A stretch of 64,000 bases of DNA from Metallosphaera hakonensis JCM 8857 = DSM 7519 (GCF_003201675.2 NZ_CP029287.2:2220001-2284000); one strand, 5' to 3'; positions 36,055-47,136 are shown, counted from the first letter of the stretch. Numbers and translations: made by a program. Notes: generated from the sequence alone by a model not told the origin.

Positions 36055-37470
36055 ATGACAGTTCTTCAGGAGTATGAAAGTATCCATCAAGAGTTAAGAA
36101 ACGAGGGTTACATATCCCAATACCCTATCAACCCAGGAGAGCCAATCTGGAATAGGAAAATACTTACAATGAAGAGAGAGGAACTAGATAAACTCAAGTC
36201 CTTCAGGCTTAGAAGGATCGTGAAGTGGGCATGGGAGAACGTTCCTTTCTATAGAAACTTCTGGAAATCTAAGGGTTTTGATCCTGATCAAGTGAGAGAT
36301 TGGAAGGATATAGTTAAGATACCGATCCTCAGAAAGGACGAATTTAGAAAGGATCTCTCCGCTAATCCACCCTTCGGATCCATAATGGTTCCTGAGCTTG
36401 CGAAGAGGATAAGATTCGTCGGGGCAACATCGGGCTCCACCGGACTACCTACGTTTCAGGGTTGGGGGGCTCTTGAACTAGATTACTTCGAAGAGGCTCA
36501 GGCTAGGTATCTCTGGACTTTTGCGGGAGTTAAGCCCACAACGGTTTACGCTAATTACCTTAACATGAGTGGGTTCTATAGCTGGGGCCCACCGGTAGTC
36601 GAGACCGCGATGTGGAGATGTGGAGCCACTGCGATTGCAGGTGGAGGAGAGACTTATTTCTCATGGAAGGCCAGACATAACCTGATCTTCAGATTATGGA
36701 AAGTAGATGTTCTAGCTACCACGCCTTGGCTTCATAGGCTCATAGGAGAGGAAGCAAAAGCTGAAGGATGGGAATCTCCCTTTAAGGTTCTCCTACTCCA
36801 CGGTGGAGCTGCAGCAGAGAACACAAAGAAGAAACTTTTCCAGGTCCACCCCAATGCGAAGGAGGCCATAAGTGTTTGGGGAACTACTGACGGTCATATG
36901 GCAGTGGAGGTACCTGGGCTTGAGGGACAACTTGTTGTGTGGGAGGATATGGAGATCTTTGACATTGTGGACCCAAAGACAGACGAACCCGCGTCACAGG
37001 GTGAACGTGGAGAACTTATTGCAACGCTACTGAATCACTTTACAATGCCTTTAATCAGATATAGTCTCGGAGACTACGTTAAAAACGAATTTACCAACGA
37101 TCCTGATCCAACCTATGGAATAACCCACTCTAGATTCGTGGAACCAATACCTGGTAGAGTTGAATGGATGTTCAAGGTCAAGGGTAAGCTCCTCTTACCA
37201 ATTTACGTCGAGGATGCAGTTAACGAGATCCCTGAAACCACTGGGATGTTCAATGTTATAATTTACGGCAACGAAATGGATAAGCTCAAGATAAGGGTCG
37301 AAACCAGAAGGAACCTTGTGGACTCGTCCTATGACGGAAAGGCTAGGGAGATCCTAGCTGAGAGGATAGGTCTGAATAAGGATGATGTGGAAATAGAATG
37401 GGTGGAGCCCGGGAAGACAGTGTGGACTGGCTACAAGCTACAGGTCTTCCTTGATCAAAGGAAGAAATAG
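36055..37470 (+). CDS. PaaK-type AMP-forming acyl-CoA ligase
   Basis: The 471 residues belong to the phenylacetate-CoA ligase-like adenylate-forming family. The P-loop is [12 protein letters not shown], then GGGAT-like [10 protein letters not shown], the adenine motif SVWGTTDGH, and the hinge [13 protein letters not shown]-terminal lid follows. A similar gene (proposed as 4-hydroxybutyryl-CoA synthetase) is adjacent to the same dehydrogenase in Metallosphaera sedula, as I recall. It would activate a carboxylic acid with ATP and CoA. The substrate is not proven; phenylacetate or other acids remain possible. Confidence 0.75.
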   Translation: MTVLQEYESIHQELRNEGYISQYPINPGEPIWNRKILTMKREELDKLKSFRLRRIVKWAWENVPFYRNFWKSKGFDPDQVRDWKDIVKIPILRKDEFRKDLSANPPFGSIMVPELAKRIRFVGATSGSTGLPTFQGWGALELDYFEEAQARYLWTFAGVKPTTVYANYLNMSGFYSWGPPVVETAMWRCGATAIAGGGETYFSWKARHNLIFRLWKVDVLATTPWLHRLIGEEAKAEGWESPFKVLLLHGGAAAENTKKKLFQVHPNAKEAISVWGTTDGHMAVEVPGLEGQLVVWEDMEIFDIVDPKTDEPASQGERGELIATLLNHFTMPLIRYSLGDYVKNEFTNDPDPTYGITHSRFVEPIPGRVEWMFKVKGKLLLPIYVEDAVNEIPETTGMFNVIIYGNEMDKLKIRVETRRNLVDSSYDGKAREILAERIGLNKDDVEIEWVEPGKTVWTGYKLQVFLDQRKK

Positions 37471-37539
37471 AAAGTAGCTCTTGAGAGGTTAACCGTCTTT
37501 TATGAAATAACCCCACAAGCGATGGAGAAGACCTTGTTT

Positions 37540-39375
37540 TCATGAGAAATTAATAATGTTTCTTAATGCCCTGTTTACTTCAGCGACGCTCCATGCTTGA
37601 GCAATGCAACCTCCCTTCCTGAATGGTGGTATGTCCTCGAAAAGCTCTGGTAAATATCCCCCTTCCCTAGATGCGAGGGTCAGTAGTGGACTGAACTGAT
37701 TTAAAAGGTTCTTTATCTTTAAGGAGTCATACTCGAAGTTCAACTTTGCGCTCACATAGGCACCAATTAACCAGGGCCATATGGGCCCATTGTGATAGGC
37801 CCTGTCCCTGCTGGCTCTCCCTCCCCTATAATAGGGTGTATAACCCTTTTCCCTTTTAGATAGAGTACTTAGACCGTAAGGTCTTAACAATTCAAGTTCC
37901 ACAATCTCTAAGACCTTCATTGCAATGTCCTTAGTTACCACAGGAAAGGGGAGAGACAGGGCAAAAAGCTGGTTTGGTCTTACTTCCATGTGAGGTCTTT
38001 CATCCAAGTCTATATAATCGTAGAGTCCACTTTCTGAGGGAAACTTCTCCATGAATGCGGACTTCACTTTCTCAGCTTTCTCAGCGAACTCGTTCTCCTT
38101 CATTCCGAGCCTTTTCGATAACTGGTCCATGATCATGAGCGCGTTATACCATAGGGCATTGATCTCAACTGCAGCCCCCTCTCTAGGCGTCACTATCTCA
38201 CCATCGAATTGAGCGTCCATCCAAGTCCTCGGGGCGCCCACATGATAGAGTAAGTTTCCCCTATTTGTCACTACTCCATTACCTTTCCAATACCAGTCCA
38301 CGACCTCCAACATTCTAGGAAAGATCTTCTTTAGGAACTCTTGATCATTTGTGTATTGATAATATCTATACATAGCATTTATTCCCCAAAGGGACACGTC
38401 AACGCCCTTATACGAGATCGCATCGTTACCAAGAAAACTATTGGGCATCATTCCCTTGTTAAGGGCATCAAAGTACCTAAGTAGGATGTTTCTTGCCTGT
38501 TCATAGAGTCCGTTCAATAGGAGTATTCCTTCAAGGGAGATCATGGTGTCCCTGCCCCATTCATCAAACCAGTGATACCCTGCAATTATTGCATAGCTCC
38601 CTTGACCCTTCACCACGAAACTCATGGCTCCGACGGAAAGTAAACCCATGATTTCCCTTGGGCTGAGGGAAGGTTTATCCGGTTTAAAGTCATCCCAGAA
38701 AAAGTCCACCTCGAATGTGTTCCCCTTACTCACAAAACAGAACGGATTATACAGGTCCTCAAGGTAATTGGTTCCTCTCTCGTAATCATGTCGATAAAAG
38801 AAGTTATAATACCAATAACCCGTTCTGTCTATCGTGTAATTACCCTTAGGCCTGACTTTAAGGAATGGAATCCCATTAGCAGATAGAACCATCTCATCAT
38901 TGTTCTCTTTATATGAAATAATGGGATGCTTTTCCTTAGTTGTAACGTGATGGCTTCTATACGTCACCAGGGGACATATTCTAAATATGCCCTTATGAGA
39001 CCGATAGGATAGGGTTATGGCATTGTATCCCCGATGCACAAGAAGCATCTTCTCTACTCTAGCGTTGCCGAAGACGTAAATCCAGGTAATGAAGTTCTGA
39101 CCCCTTTCCACATCGCGAAGGAACTTATACCCTTCGGGGTAGAATACGTCGTTCAAGTAATGGTTAGTAGACATGGGATATTCTTGTCCGTCAGTGATAA
39201 GGAAGTCTTCAACCTTGGCCAATGTCATGAATCTCCTATGCGGGGGATCCTGGGGAATTGTGAGAAGTCCGTGATATGTCCTAGAGTTTACCCCACACAT
39301 TGTTGAAGAGGAGTAGCCTCCCGTTCCCGTTGGTATTAGCCACTCCCTGTCCTCGCACTCTATGGGATCTAGCAT
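37540..39375 (-). CDS. Glycogen debranching enzyme (amylo-alpha-1,6-glucosidase type)
   Basis: The 611 residues start with the archaeal/bacterial GDE N-terminal domain (EWLIPTGTGGYSSSTMCGVNSRTYHGLL). The catalytic (alpha/alpha)6 barrel of the GH133/GH63-like type includes YHWFDEWGRDTMISLEGILL, where the acid residues lie, and NGPIWPWLIGAY. It removes alpha-1,6 branches from glycogen. It lies 4 bases downstream of the glucoamylase gene in one operon with a sugar nucleotidyltransferase, and the IS insertion in glucoamylase is expected to reduce its transcription from the operon promoter. Confidence 0.85.
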   Translation of the reverse strand: MLDPIECEDREWLIPTGTGGYSSSTMCGVNSRTYHGLLTIPQDPPHRRFMTLAKVEDFLITDGQEYPMSTNHYLNDVFYPEGYKFLRDVERGQNFITWIYVFGNARVEKMLLVHRGYNAITLSYRSHKGIFRICPLVTYRSHHVTTKEKHPIISYKENNDEMVLSANGIPFLKVRPKGNYTIDRTGYWYYNFFYRHDYERGTNYLEDLYNPFCFVSKGNTFEVDFFWDDFKPDKPSLSPREIMGLLSVGAMSFVVKGQGSYAIIAGYHWFDEWGRDTMISLEGILLLNGLYEQARNILLRYFDALNKGMMPNSFLGNDAISYKGVDVSLWGINAMYRYYQYTNDQEFLKKIFPRMLEVVDWYWKGNGVVTNRGNLLYHVGAPRTWMDAQFDGEIVTPREGAAVEINALWYNALMIMDQLSKRLGMKENEFAEKAEKVKSAFMEKFPSESGLYDYIDLDERPHMEVRPNQLFALSLPFPVVTKDIAMKVLEIVELELLRPYGLSTLSKREKGYTPYYRGGRASRDRAYHNGPIWPWLIGAYVSAKLNFEYDSLKIKNLLNQFSPLLTLASREGGYLPELFEDIPPFRKGGCIAQAWSVAEVNRALRNIINFS

Positions 39376-39791
39376 TGGCTAGTATTTACCGTGGTATTTA
39401 TTTAATGTAATTATGAGCTCAGCGTGGGACCAGACTAACGGCATTACAGAAGTCGATTCGAAGGTCTCCGGATCCACTTGTTCAGGAAGGAAACCTGAGG
39501 GAGTAGCCCTCTTCATGACCCACCCCAGTAGTTCCTTCGCCTTATCTAACCTTGAAACGTCTATCATGTACTGGGCTAGCCATAGGGTTGTAATTATCCA
39601 AGGGTTAGGTTTGGATCTCCTTCTCTGATACATATCGTTGTCATACCTAGCTATTCCTCCATTCACAAGGAGTCTCTGTTCTATGGCTTCGGAGGTGGAT
39701 ATCATGATTGGGTGATTTGGCTCAACCATTCCAAAGAAGTAGGGAGCATACATGCTTGCGTCAACTGTCCTATCTGGCTGGTAATTCTCGT

Positions 39792-41165
39792 GACGTTGTC
39801 CAGGTTAAGCAAAATTGAAATATTATTATAACTATAATATTTCGAATCATGTTATTATACACTAAATATAATCGTGATGAACAATATAATCTGGGTTAAC
39901 GAATTTGATTTAAATAATTGTGCAGGGGGCAATAAATTCTCTGAACGAGTTGAACGGGTCGTCGAGGTCGGAACCTCAATTTGAGGGTAATATTAATAGG
40001 GGATTGGGTCGAGGTAATATCATGGAAAAGGTGCTCCATACCGAGAAGGACGTCCTGTTGAAGGCGAATGGGGTTTTCCCGTGGGAGAAGTTCAGGGAGA
40101 GGTTGGAGTCGCTCTACCGCAGAAAGCCCAAGTGGGACGTGATCCTGCTCTTCAAGACCCTCCTGATCAAGTACGTCTACGACATATCCTGGAACAACCT
40201 GGAGGGGGAGATAAGGGATAGTCAGAAGTTCAGGGAGTTCCTTGGGGAGAAGGTACCTCCCAAGAGCACGGTCTTCCTGTTCTACAAGAAGCTTCATGAG
40301 ACCGTGAAGGGAGAGGAGGTCATGTGGACCACGCTCATGGTCGAGCTCAACTCGGCCCTCGATGAGGTCATAAAAAGGTACCAAGAGAAGGGCTTCGAAC
40401 TGCAGGTGGGGAGAGAAAAAACGACGAGTACGAAGAGTACTACGTGATGGACACGTTCTTCCGGGAGGCCTATCCAGGAAAGAGGAGCCTCCAGACAGGG
40501 CTCGAGAAGATCTCCCTTGACATAAGGGAGACCCGGTTCCCAGACGAACTATCCCTCATGGCCCACTCGGTCAACAAGCTCAAGCACTTCGCGACCTCAA
40601 GGAAGTACAGGGGGAGTTGGGGCATGAAGCGGGGCAAAGCCTACTACGGTCATAAGGTATGCAACCTTGTGGAGAGGAAAACTAACCTGGTGAGGGACTT
40701 CAAGGTAGGGTTAGCGAACCTCAGCGACCTCAAGTTCTCCTTCCCCAAGGACAAGCTCCTGGGGGACAGGGCGTGGTCCTCGAGGAAGGACGTCCTGGTC
40801 AAGGGAGTGAGCGCTGCGAGACTACCTGTGGAGGGGAGCGGTGTGAGGATCAGGGAAGGCGTGGCCTCTTCGACCACCGAGAGGGGAGAGGTCGTGGAGG
40901 TCTTCTTCCTGAACCTCTATCGCGACCTCGAGGTACTCCTGACCAGGATCAGGACTAAGATCGCGATCAATTGACGTACGCCTCCTCGAGATCCTCCTCA
41001 GCCAGGGGCATTGAAAAATTTATCTCAAAATTGTACAATTATTTCTATATGATCTGAAGAATATAGATTATATTACTCGTTATAGTTAAATTTTATACAT
41101 AATTACATGAAATGAAATATTATAGTCACGATAATATTTCAATTTTGCTTAACCTGGACAACGTC
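39792..41165 (+). mobile_element. IS5-like insertion sequence, 1374 bp, in glucoamylase
   Basis: The ends are inverted repeats of about 35 bp, starting GACGTTGTCCAGGTTAAG on both sides. The 4-bp direct repeat TCGT flanks the element (39788-39791 and 41166-41169). The transposase is split into two overlapping frames. The outer 12 bases resemble the MITE family B ends (GACGATGTCCGG), and the target duplication has the same W-CG-W form. It is a clean recent insertion, judging by the perfect gene reconstruction. Confidence 0.88.
40022..40974 (+). CDS. IS5-like transposase, two frames joined by probable -1 frameshift
   Basis: The first frame (ATG 40022 to TGA 40447) has the N-terminal helical domain (WDVILLFKTLLIKYVYDISWNNLEGEI). 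The second (about 40410-40974) has the catalytic part (YVMDTFFREA, a KAYYGHKVCNLVERKTN block, DKLLGDRAWSS). They overlap, and the shift lies in a run of six A at about 40417-40422 (GAGAAAAAAC). Reading -1 there joins both parts. Several IS5-group elements use such programmed frameshifts. A simple one-base mutation would give the same picture. Confidence 0.75.
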
Positions 41166-42614
41166 TCGTCTAACCTTCTTAGGAATCTCTTCCCGTCTGA
41201 AAGTCTAGCCAGAGCCTGCTCCTTCATTGTATTAGCTACATCCTTGGCATCTTCAGCCAAGCTTTCATCTCCCATGCCCCTTGCCAGTTCTGCACCCATC
41301 ATGAGTCCGCCGAAAACCGCGGAAACAGTGTAAATGTGAACTCCGTATCTCTCTTCCCAGAGATCGAAACTTGGCTTGGGAAGACCGTCCTCGGTAAACC
41401 TCATCATGAACTGTATTGCAGGCTTAACAAATCTCCTGTAGATCTCGGTTAGCTCGTCTAGGTCCTTATATCTCTTGAAGTGACTTCCTATTGCCCAGAC
41501 CTCAAGGGCCGTTTCGTCCTCTTGAATTGGCAATATCCTCTTTCCGTTATATAACCAAGGATGCCAAGAGCTTGCCAGGGTTCTATTGGGATTGTATTTA
41601 TGGTAAAGGTAACCCTCAGGGGTAGATATGTCCTTTACGAAGTTAAAGTGCCTCATGGCCAGCTCTCCATATCCCGCGATATCGAGGGCGTGGGCAGCTA
41701 TGGCTCCGTCTCTGGGCCAAAAGTATTGATAGGAATCACCATATAGGTTTACGAAGGAGAAGTCGGATGACGCGATTATTGATCCGTTTACGTCCATGTG
41801 ATTTTTGACAGTGATCAGACTTACGTTATATAACCAGCTTTCGTGATCTGACGTCCAACTACCCTTAGAAAGCCAGCTCCTCCAATATTGGAACGCAGAA
41901 ACGAAGTTGCTCTCTATGGTAGCGGGATTTACACCTCCCATTACTTTCCTTAAATCCTCTAAGTTTCTCGACGCACCTATAACGTAATAGGCCTTGACGA
42001 AAGACTTACTACCTAGATTGAGCTCTACCCCCACAGCCGACTTTACGTCTCCGTGAGAAATGGAGCTTCCGTCCAAGTAGCCATCCTTAACGTCGTCCAG
42101 GGGATTGCCCTTAGTTGCGGAAAATTCCATTGGGTTCATGTCAATTGACATTAACTTTATTCCAACGTATCTTTTGGACTTATAGTGTACCATGGACCAT
42201 GTACTCGGATCTAGAAAGGCAGTATCACCAAAGGGATTCGAATAAATGTTCAGATCATGAACAAAGAACAACTTGAATTTCCCTTGTGTACCGTTCTTGG
42301 ACAGTACCTTCAAGATGGAGTACATGATAGGTTCGCTCACGTCAACGAAGTTATACGAGGAGATCTCAAGTCCAACGTTATCCAGAGTCCATCTGACTTC
42401 AACAAGATTAGTTCCATCCTCGTAAGAGACCTCAGCCTTCCATGCCTCATCAAAGAAGACGTTCTTTCCGTCCCAAAGAGCTACCCTCACGGGAATACCG
42501 GATGTTTGGTTTTCCATACCCACGTAAGGGTAATATAGGTCTACAATCCTTCCATGTTCGTCGAAATTTACTAGCATACGACCGTTTCCAATACTCGCGA
42601 GCCTCATAGGGACA

Positions 42615-43859
42615 TCAAGTCAGTATTGTGTCGTGGATTTTGCTATTGGCGTTTATAACCTTATGCGGATATATCCTTGAGTTAACAATTTCTGTGTCGG
42701 CGTCTATGACCACGTCATCACCTATTACGCTCCTGATAATTTTTGCTCCCCCCCTTATCTCCACGTGCCTAGCTATAACCGAATCCTCTATGACTACTCC
42801 CTCTCCTACGAAAGCCCTATCCATGATCGCGCTTCTGACAACTCTCACGTTGTTCTTTAAGATCGAGAAATTGTCTATGGTAGAGTTCTCTATGTAAACG
42901 TTATTTCCTATTTGACAATGTCTACCAATGAGAACACTTCCTTCTACCTTTAACCTCCCTTTCCTATACTTCATTGCAATTACATTTCTCCTTCGAATGG
43001 AGTCCAGACTGGTTCCCTGAACGAATATCCTCTTACTGACGTCCATTTTCTTTGCTCCCATTTCCTTCTCCTCAAGGCTTCCTAGGAGAACCTTCATGGC
43101 GTCCAAATATCTTTCTGGTGTCCCCACGTCGAACCAAAGGGAGTCGGTCACGTAACCGTAAACCGGGTAACCCTTGGTAATTAGGTAGGGTATAATGTCC
43201 TTTCCGAAGTCCATTCTACCTTCCTCTCTCATTGTCGAGACCTCCTCACTTGCGAAAATGTCCTTGATCTTTGGTGATAGAACGTAAACTCCAGTGTTTA
43301 TGAGATTCGAAGGAGCCTCTCCTTCCTTGGGCTTCTCCACAAATCTCTTTATTTTCATGTCTTCAGAAAGTTCCGCCACGCCGAACTCGCGCACATCGTT
43401 CCACTTCTTCAAGACTATGGTCATTATAGCTCCCTTAGCTAGATGATAGTCAATTAGACTCCTCAAATCGAGCTTTATCAGGTTATCTCCCTGAATAACT
43501 AAGGTAACGTCATCTATCCTGTAACAGTCCATGTTAATTCTAACAGAATCTGCATTACCGATGCTGTCGACCCTGGGCTGATACTTGAAGTGAACCCTTG
43601 GCTTTATCCTGTATCTAGCTGAGAATCCTATTCCTTCCTTAAACGTATCGAAAAGGGATTTGTAATTTATGTAACCCTTAACCCCAAAAATGAATTCTTT
43701 TACCCCTTGTTTAGCTAACTCCAGGATCGGGAACTCCAACAGCGGTCTGTTCAGTAGTCTCACAGTCGCCTTTGATGTCTCAACGGTCAACGGTCTCATT
43801 CTCGTCGCTTCTCCTCCGATGGGGATAACTACTTTTATGTCTTCTGGAGACCATTGCAT
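42615..43859 (-). CDS. Sugar-1-phosphate nucleotidyltransferase with left-handed beta-helix
   Basis: The 414 residues have an N-terminal nucleotidyltransferase domain ([46 protein letters not shown]) and a C-terminal repeat region of hexapeptides ([37 protein letters not shown]) typical of mannose-1-phosphate guanylyltransferase or glucose-1-phosphate adenylyl/uridylyltransferase. It makes an NDP-sugar from a sugar phosphate. Position as first gene of the operon with glucoamylase and debranching enzyme, and divergent from glycogen synthase genes, suggests supply of the glucosyl donor, or its use elsewhere for glycoproteins. Confidence 0.8.
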   Translation of the reverse strand: MQWSPEDIKVVIPIGGEATRMRPLTVETSKATVRLLNRPLLEFPILELAKQGVKEFIFGVKGYINYKSLFDTFKEGIGFSARYRIKPRVHFKYQPRVDSIGNADSVRINMDCYRIDDVTLVIQGDNLIKLDLRSLIDYHLAKGAIMTIVLKKWNDVREFGVAELSEDMKIKRFVEKPKEGEAPSNLINTGVYVLSPKIKDIFASEEVSTMREEGRMDFGKDIIPYLITKGYPVYGYVTDSLWFDVGTPERYLDAMKVLLGSLEEKEMGAKKMDVSKRIFVQGTSLDSIRRRNVIAMKYRKGRLKVEGSVLIGRHCQIGNNVYIENSTIDNFSILKNNVRVVRSAIMDRAFVGEGVVIEDSVIARHVEIRGGAKIIRSVIGDDVVIDADTEIVNSRIYPHKVINANSKIHDTILT

Positions 43860-43893
43860 GCTTTTTATTTATCTGTTCTCTCTTAAGTATATT

Positions 43894-45228
43894 ATGACGA
43901 GCAAGTTAGTGATGGGTTTTGAAGTTCACCAACCCTTTAGGATTAGAAAGGACGCCTTTTGGAACCCTAGATTCAAAGGACCGATTCAGGAAAAGTATTT
44001 TGACAATGAACTTAACAAGGCAATATTCGAAAGGGTGAAAGCTAAGTGTTACATCCCAGCAACTAGCATTATCCTAGAAGAAATAGAGGCTGGTGAGGAG
44101 GAGGGTAGAGACGTAAAATTCTTCTTTTCCATATCGGGAACACTCCTGGAACAGGCCGAGAGATGGGGGAGAGACTTAATTGAGTTATTTCAGTTATTGA
44201 CGTCCACAAGAAAAGTCGAGTTCTTGGCTCAAACATATTACCACTCTGTGTCCTCCCTTTGGGAGGATAGGACGGAGTGGAGGGAGCAGGTTAAACTTCA
44301 CAGGGAGACCGTAACGAGTCTCTTGGGACAATCTCCCGTAACCTTTGAGAACACAGAATTACTCACTAACCCCGTAATCCTGGAGGAGGCGGAGAAAATG
44401 GGCTTCAAGGGATTCATGATGGAAGGTAAGGAGAGCGTTCTTAAGGGCAGATCGCCGAACTTCGTCTTCAGGAGAAAGAACGGTAGTATCTCGATCCTTC
44501 CTAGGAATTACATGTTGAGTGACGATCTGGCGTTCAGGTTTTCAAACCAGGCGTGGGACCAATATCCTCTAACAGCCGAGAAGTACGCTTCATGGATTAA
44601 GGCCTCCCCAGGTCAATTGGTAACCATCTTCGTTGATTACGAGACCTTTGGAGAACATCAGTGGAAAGAGAGTGGAATCCTCGAGTTTCTGAGATGGTTG
44701 CCAAGGGAACTTCATAGGGCTGGAGTCGAGATGAGCCTACCCAGAGAGGTAGAGGACAGTCCATATTACGATTTGGAGGTGAACGGTATCTCGTCATGGG
44801 CAGACATTAGAAAGGATCACACCAGTTGGCTGGGAAACATTATGCAATGGGCCTATGATGAGGCCGTGAGAAGGGCTGAAATGCCGTCTAAAGAGCTTGA
44901 GGGGGAATATTTGAAAACATGGAGGTACTTCACAATCAGTGATAACTACTATTACCTTTTCACAGAGGGAGGGGGACCGGGTGAGGTACACTCCTATTTC
45001 AACGCCTATAATTCTCCAATTGATGCATTTCTGAACGAGTTCTATGCAGTGAACTCTTTCCTTCAGGAGGAGCTCCAAGCCCTCGGAGTTAGGAACGAGC
45101 CCTTCTTCTTCTATAAGGACGGAAAGAGAGTTAACGTTGCATGGAATGAGAAACAGTTTAGAGAGGTCCTAAAAAGGGATGAATCTTTGAGGGATAACCT
45201 GAAGTACCTTAGGGAGTGGTTAAGTTGA
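43894..45228 (+). CDS. GH57 alpha-amylase-like glycoside hydrolase
   Basis: About 444 residues from the ATG at 43894; a longer frame upstream overlaps the divergent gene and is not used. Conserved region 1 is GFEVHQPFR, then the catalytic region around TFENTELLTN and the acid region FVDYETFGEHQW, followed by a helical C-terminal domain. It hydrolyses or rearranges alpha-1,4 glucans inside the cell (no signal peptide). The ATG is 34 bases from the divergent start of the nucleotidyltransferase, so both share a compact control region. Glycogen synthase follows with a 13-base overlap. Confidence 0.82.
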   Translation: MTSKLVMGFEVHQPFRIRKDAFWNPRFKGPIQEKYFDNELNKAIFERVKAKCYIPATSIILEEIEAGEEEGRDVKFFFSISGTLLEQAERWGRDLIELFQLLTSTRKVEFLAQTYYHSVSSLWEDRTEWREQVKLHRETVTSLLGQSPVTFENTELLTNPVILEEAEKMGFKGFMMEGKESVLKGRSPNFVFRRKNGSISILPRNYMLSDDLAFRFSNQAWDQYPLTAEKYASWIKASPGQLVTIFVDYETFGEHQWKESGILEFLRWLPRELHRAGVEMSLPREVEDSPYYDLEVNGISSWADIRKDHTSWLGNIMQWAYDEAVRRAEMPSKELEGEYLKTWRYFTISDNYYYLFTEGGGPGEVHSYFNAYNSPIDAFLNEFYAVNSFLQEELQALGVRNEPFFFYKDGKRVNVAWNEKQFREVLKRDESLRDNLKYLREWLS

Positions 45229-46919
45229 AGAGAGTTGAATCCTTCTGGATCCCAGATTCGATTCAAAGTGTCTGGATGATAGCCTTTGAGTTCAAGGGAA
45301 TAACCAGTTCTGGGGGACTCGGTGCAGCAGTTTACGCGTTGAGCACTTCGTTAGTCAAGAAAGGAATAAGGGTGAACGTAATAATGCCAAGTCACGGGAG
45401 GCACATGGACGGAATATTCAGAAGCAAATTGAAGCTTCAAGAAATCCCAACTTCTACCAGCGGAGTGAGGAAGGGGGCTGATGGGGGGAGCTATCCGTTT
45501 AGGTTGGGGTTTGAGCGAGGGGAAATTGAGGGCGTAGAGATAACCATGGTAAAGGGCCTGGACTTCAATACTGGAAGAATCATGGACTCCTGGGGGGTCT
45601 ACGATTACGCTATGGAGAAATCATCCCTCTTAACTAGGGGAATTGAGCACTTAATTTCAGGGCTTACTTTAGAGGAAGTTCCTTCACTTATTCATGCCCA
45701 CGACTGGCACGCTGTGGTACCAGGGGTGAAGGCGAAAATGAGCCTAGAGGAAAGAAGGATAATAGTCCCTCTGGTCTACACAGTACATCTCCTAAATAAG
45801 GTTGGGGCCCCATGGCACTTCGGATCAGAGGATTGGTCAGGGCTAGAAAACTGCGGACATTACATCTGGACGGTTTCAAAGCACGTGTTGAAAAATACAA
45901 GAGAGTTATGGGATTCCTGTGATGGCAAGATCGAGAGGTTCGGTCTCTATGAAGCTGACTTGATTACCACAGTAAGCAAAAATTACCTCCTCAACGACGT
46001 ACTTCCGTTTCTGGGAAATTTCGCAGAAAACAAGTCATGTGTGATCTATAATGGAACCGACTGGGACGTGGACCAGATAAGGAATTACGCTGTAGCCACT
46101 CTGGGGTCAGATAACAGAGCAATCGTAAGGGAGAAGCTCTTTCAATCATTAAAGGCCAACAAATTTATACCGTCAGACTATAACGTAGGGAATATCCTAT
46201 GGGCTAATAGGAGTAGATTGGGTATAAGGGACGACTGGAGTTACGAGCCCTTAGATAAGGGGCAATTGGTCCTCTTTGCTGGAAGGTTAGTGTATCAAAA
46301 GGGTATTGACATATTATTGAGGGCTTTCAGAGGAGTGATCGATAGAATTCCTGATGCAAGGCTTGTTATTTTAGGGATTCCGTCCGACGATTATGGACTA
46401 ATCCAAGACTTAGTTGACAGGGCTTCAGAACTCAGGGACAACGTGAGGCTCCTCGCCCTAAGCACAATGGACCAAAACCTGTTCAAGTTATGGCATTATT
46501 CGGCTTCAGTTATGGGAATGCCCTCTAGATGGGAACCATTTGGAATAACCGCAATAGAGGCGATGGCGTCAGGAACACCAGTGGTGGCCTCGGCTACAGG
46601 CGGTTTAGTTGAAATTATTGATGATCTCAGGGTCAGCAATGAGGGAAACGGTTTTCTGGTTGAGAAGGAAAACATTGAGTCCCTAAGGTCTGCTCTGATC
46701 GATTCTCTTCTCCTCTCTACCTCCAGCGAAACTGGGGACAAGTCCATTCAAGACCAGGTCTCTCTCGGAGTCAGGGAGAGATCATGGGATAAAGTGAGAC
46801 TAAACGCCATTGCTAAGGTTAACTCCACGTTCAGATGGGGAACAATTGCCGATCAAGCTCAGGAGTGCTACTCCAAGGCGTTACTCATGGCCAAGTATAG
46901 GGCATCAGCCTATCTCTAG
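45216..46919 (+). CDS. Glycogen synthase (GT5-type glycosyltransferase)
   Basis: The 567 residues contain the donor-binding SSGGLGAAVYALS (KxGGL variant), LIHAHDWHAVVPGV, the second Rossmann half with VLFAGRLVYQKGIDILL, and the EPFGITAIEAMASGTPVVAS nucleotide-sugar motif. It extends alpha-1,4 glucan chains from ADP- or UDP-glucose in the cytoplasm. The GTG start overlaps the end of the GH57 gene, implying coupled translation. Archaeal GT5 enzymes of this length are common in Sulfolobales. Confidence 0.83.
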   Translation: MVKLKRVESFWIPDSIQSVWMIAFEFKGITSSGGLGAAVYALSTSLVKKGIRVNVIMPSHGRHMDGIFRSKLKLQEIPTSTSGVRKGADGGSYPFRLGFERGEIEGVEITMVKGLDFNTGRIMDSWGVYDYAMEKSSLLTRGIEHLISGLTLEEVPSLIHAHDWHAVVPGVKAKMSLEERRIIVPLVYTVHLLNKVGAPWHFGSEDWSGLENCGHYIWTVSKHVLKNTRELWDSCDGKIERFGLYEADLITTVSKNYLLNDVLPFLGNFAENKSCVIYNGTDWDVDQIRNYAVATLGSDNRAIVREKLFQSLKANKFIPSDYNVGNILWANRSRLGIRDDWSYEPLDKGQLVLFAGRLVYQKGIDILLRAFRGVIDRIPDARLVILGIPSDDYGLIQDLVDRASELRDNVRLLALSTMDQNLFKLWHYSASVMGMPSRWEPFGITAIEAMASGTPVVASATGGLVEIIDDLRVSNEGNGFLVEKENIESLRSALIDSLLLSTSSETGDKSIQDQVSLGVRERSWDKVRLNAIAKVNSTFRWGTIADQAQECYSKALLMAKYRASAYL

Positions 46920-47135
46920 GTGGTTAACGTGATAATCACGGTGTACCTGGCAAGAGAAAGGAAAGAGAAGACAATAGAATTGAACCAAAATTCCACTGTG
47001 CAAGACCTAGTGAAAAGGTTGAACCTCACTGTTCAGGGGGCAGTGGTTTTAAGAGACGGACTACCTGTACTGGAAGAAGAGAGACTGATCGATGGGGAAA
47101 GACTCATTGTGGTCCAGACGGCCTCAGGTGGTTGA
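46920..47135 (+). CDS. MoaD/ThiS-like ubiquitin-fold protein
   Basis: The 71 residues show the beta-grasp fold: VNVIITVYLARERKEKTIEL, then VQDLVKRLNLTVQGAVVLRDGLPVLEEERLIDGERLIVVQ, ending in SGG. The terminal Gly-Gly is the site for thiocarboxylation or conjugation, so it may carry sulfur for tRNA, molybdopterin or thiamine, or serve as a SAMP modifier. GTG start directly after the glycogen synthase stop (TAGGTGG), so it is part of the same transcript. The next genes are a HEAT protein and an FAD oxidoreductase. Confidence 0.8.
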   Translation: MVNVIITVYLARERKEKTIELNQNSTVQDLVKRLNLTVQGAVVLRDGLPVLEEERLIDGERLIVVQTASGG

Positions 47136-47136
47136 G

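Larger units (their letters stand above)
39379..42607 (-). pseudogene. GH15 glucoamylase, interrupted by an IS5-like element
   Basis: The gene is split. The first 481 codons (42607 to about 41166) cover the N-terminal beta domain and most of the catalytic barrel ([29 protein letters not shown]). The last part is at 39379-39787 ([19 protein letters not shown] to the end). Taking out 39792-41165 with one TCGT copy joins ...RRLDE to NYQPDRT in frame and gives about 616 residues, a normal archaeal glucoamylase. GH15 enzymes release glucose from glycogen ends. The present 5' frame ends 12 codons into the insertion. Confidence 0.9.

Noticed and set aside
43690-43893. N-terminal extension of the GH57 gene
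   Set aside because: It is antisense to the nucleotidyltransferase, and the GH57 family begins at the ATG at 43894.
47092-47136. Upstream ATG start for the HEAT-repeat gene
   Set aside because: It lies within the MoaD/ThiS-like gene and encodes residues unlike the repeat; the GTG right after the stop fits better.
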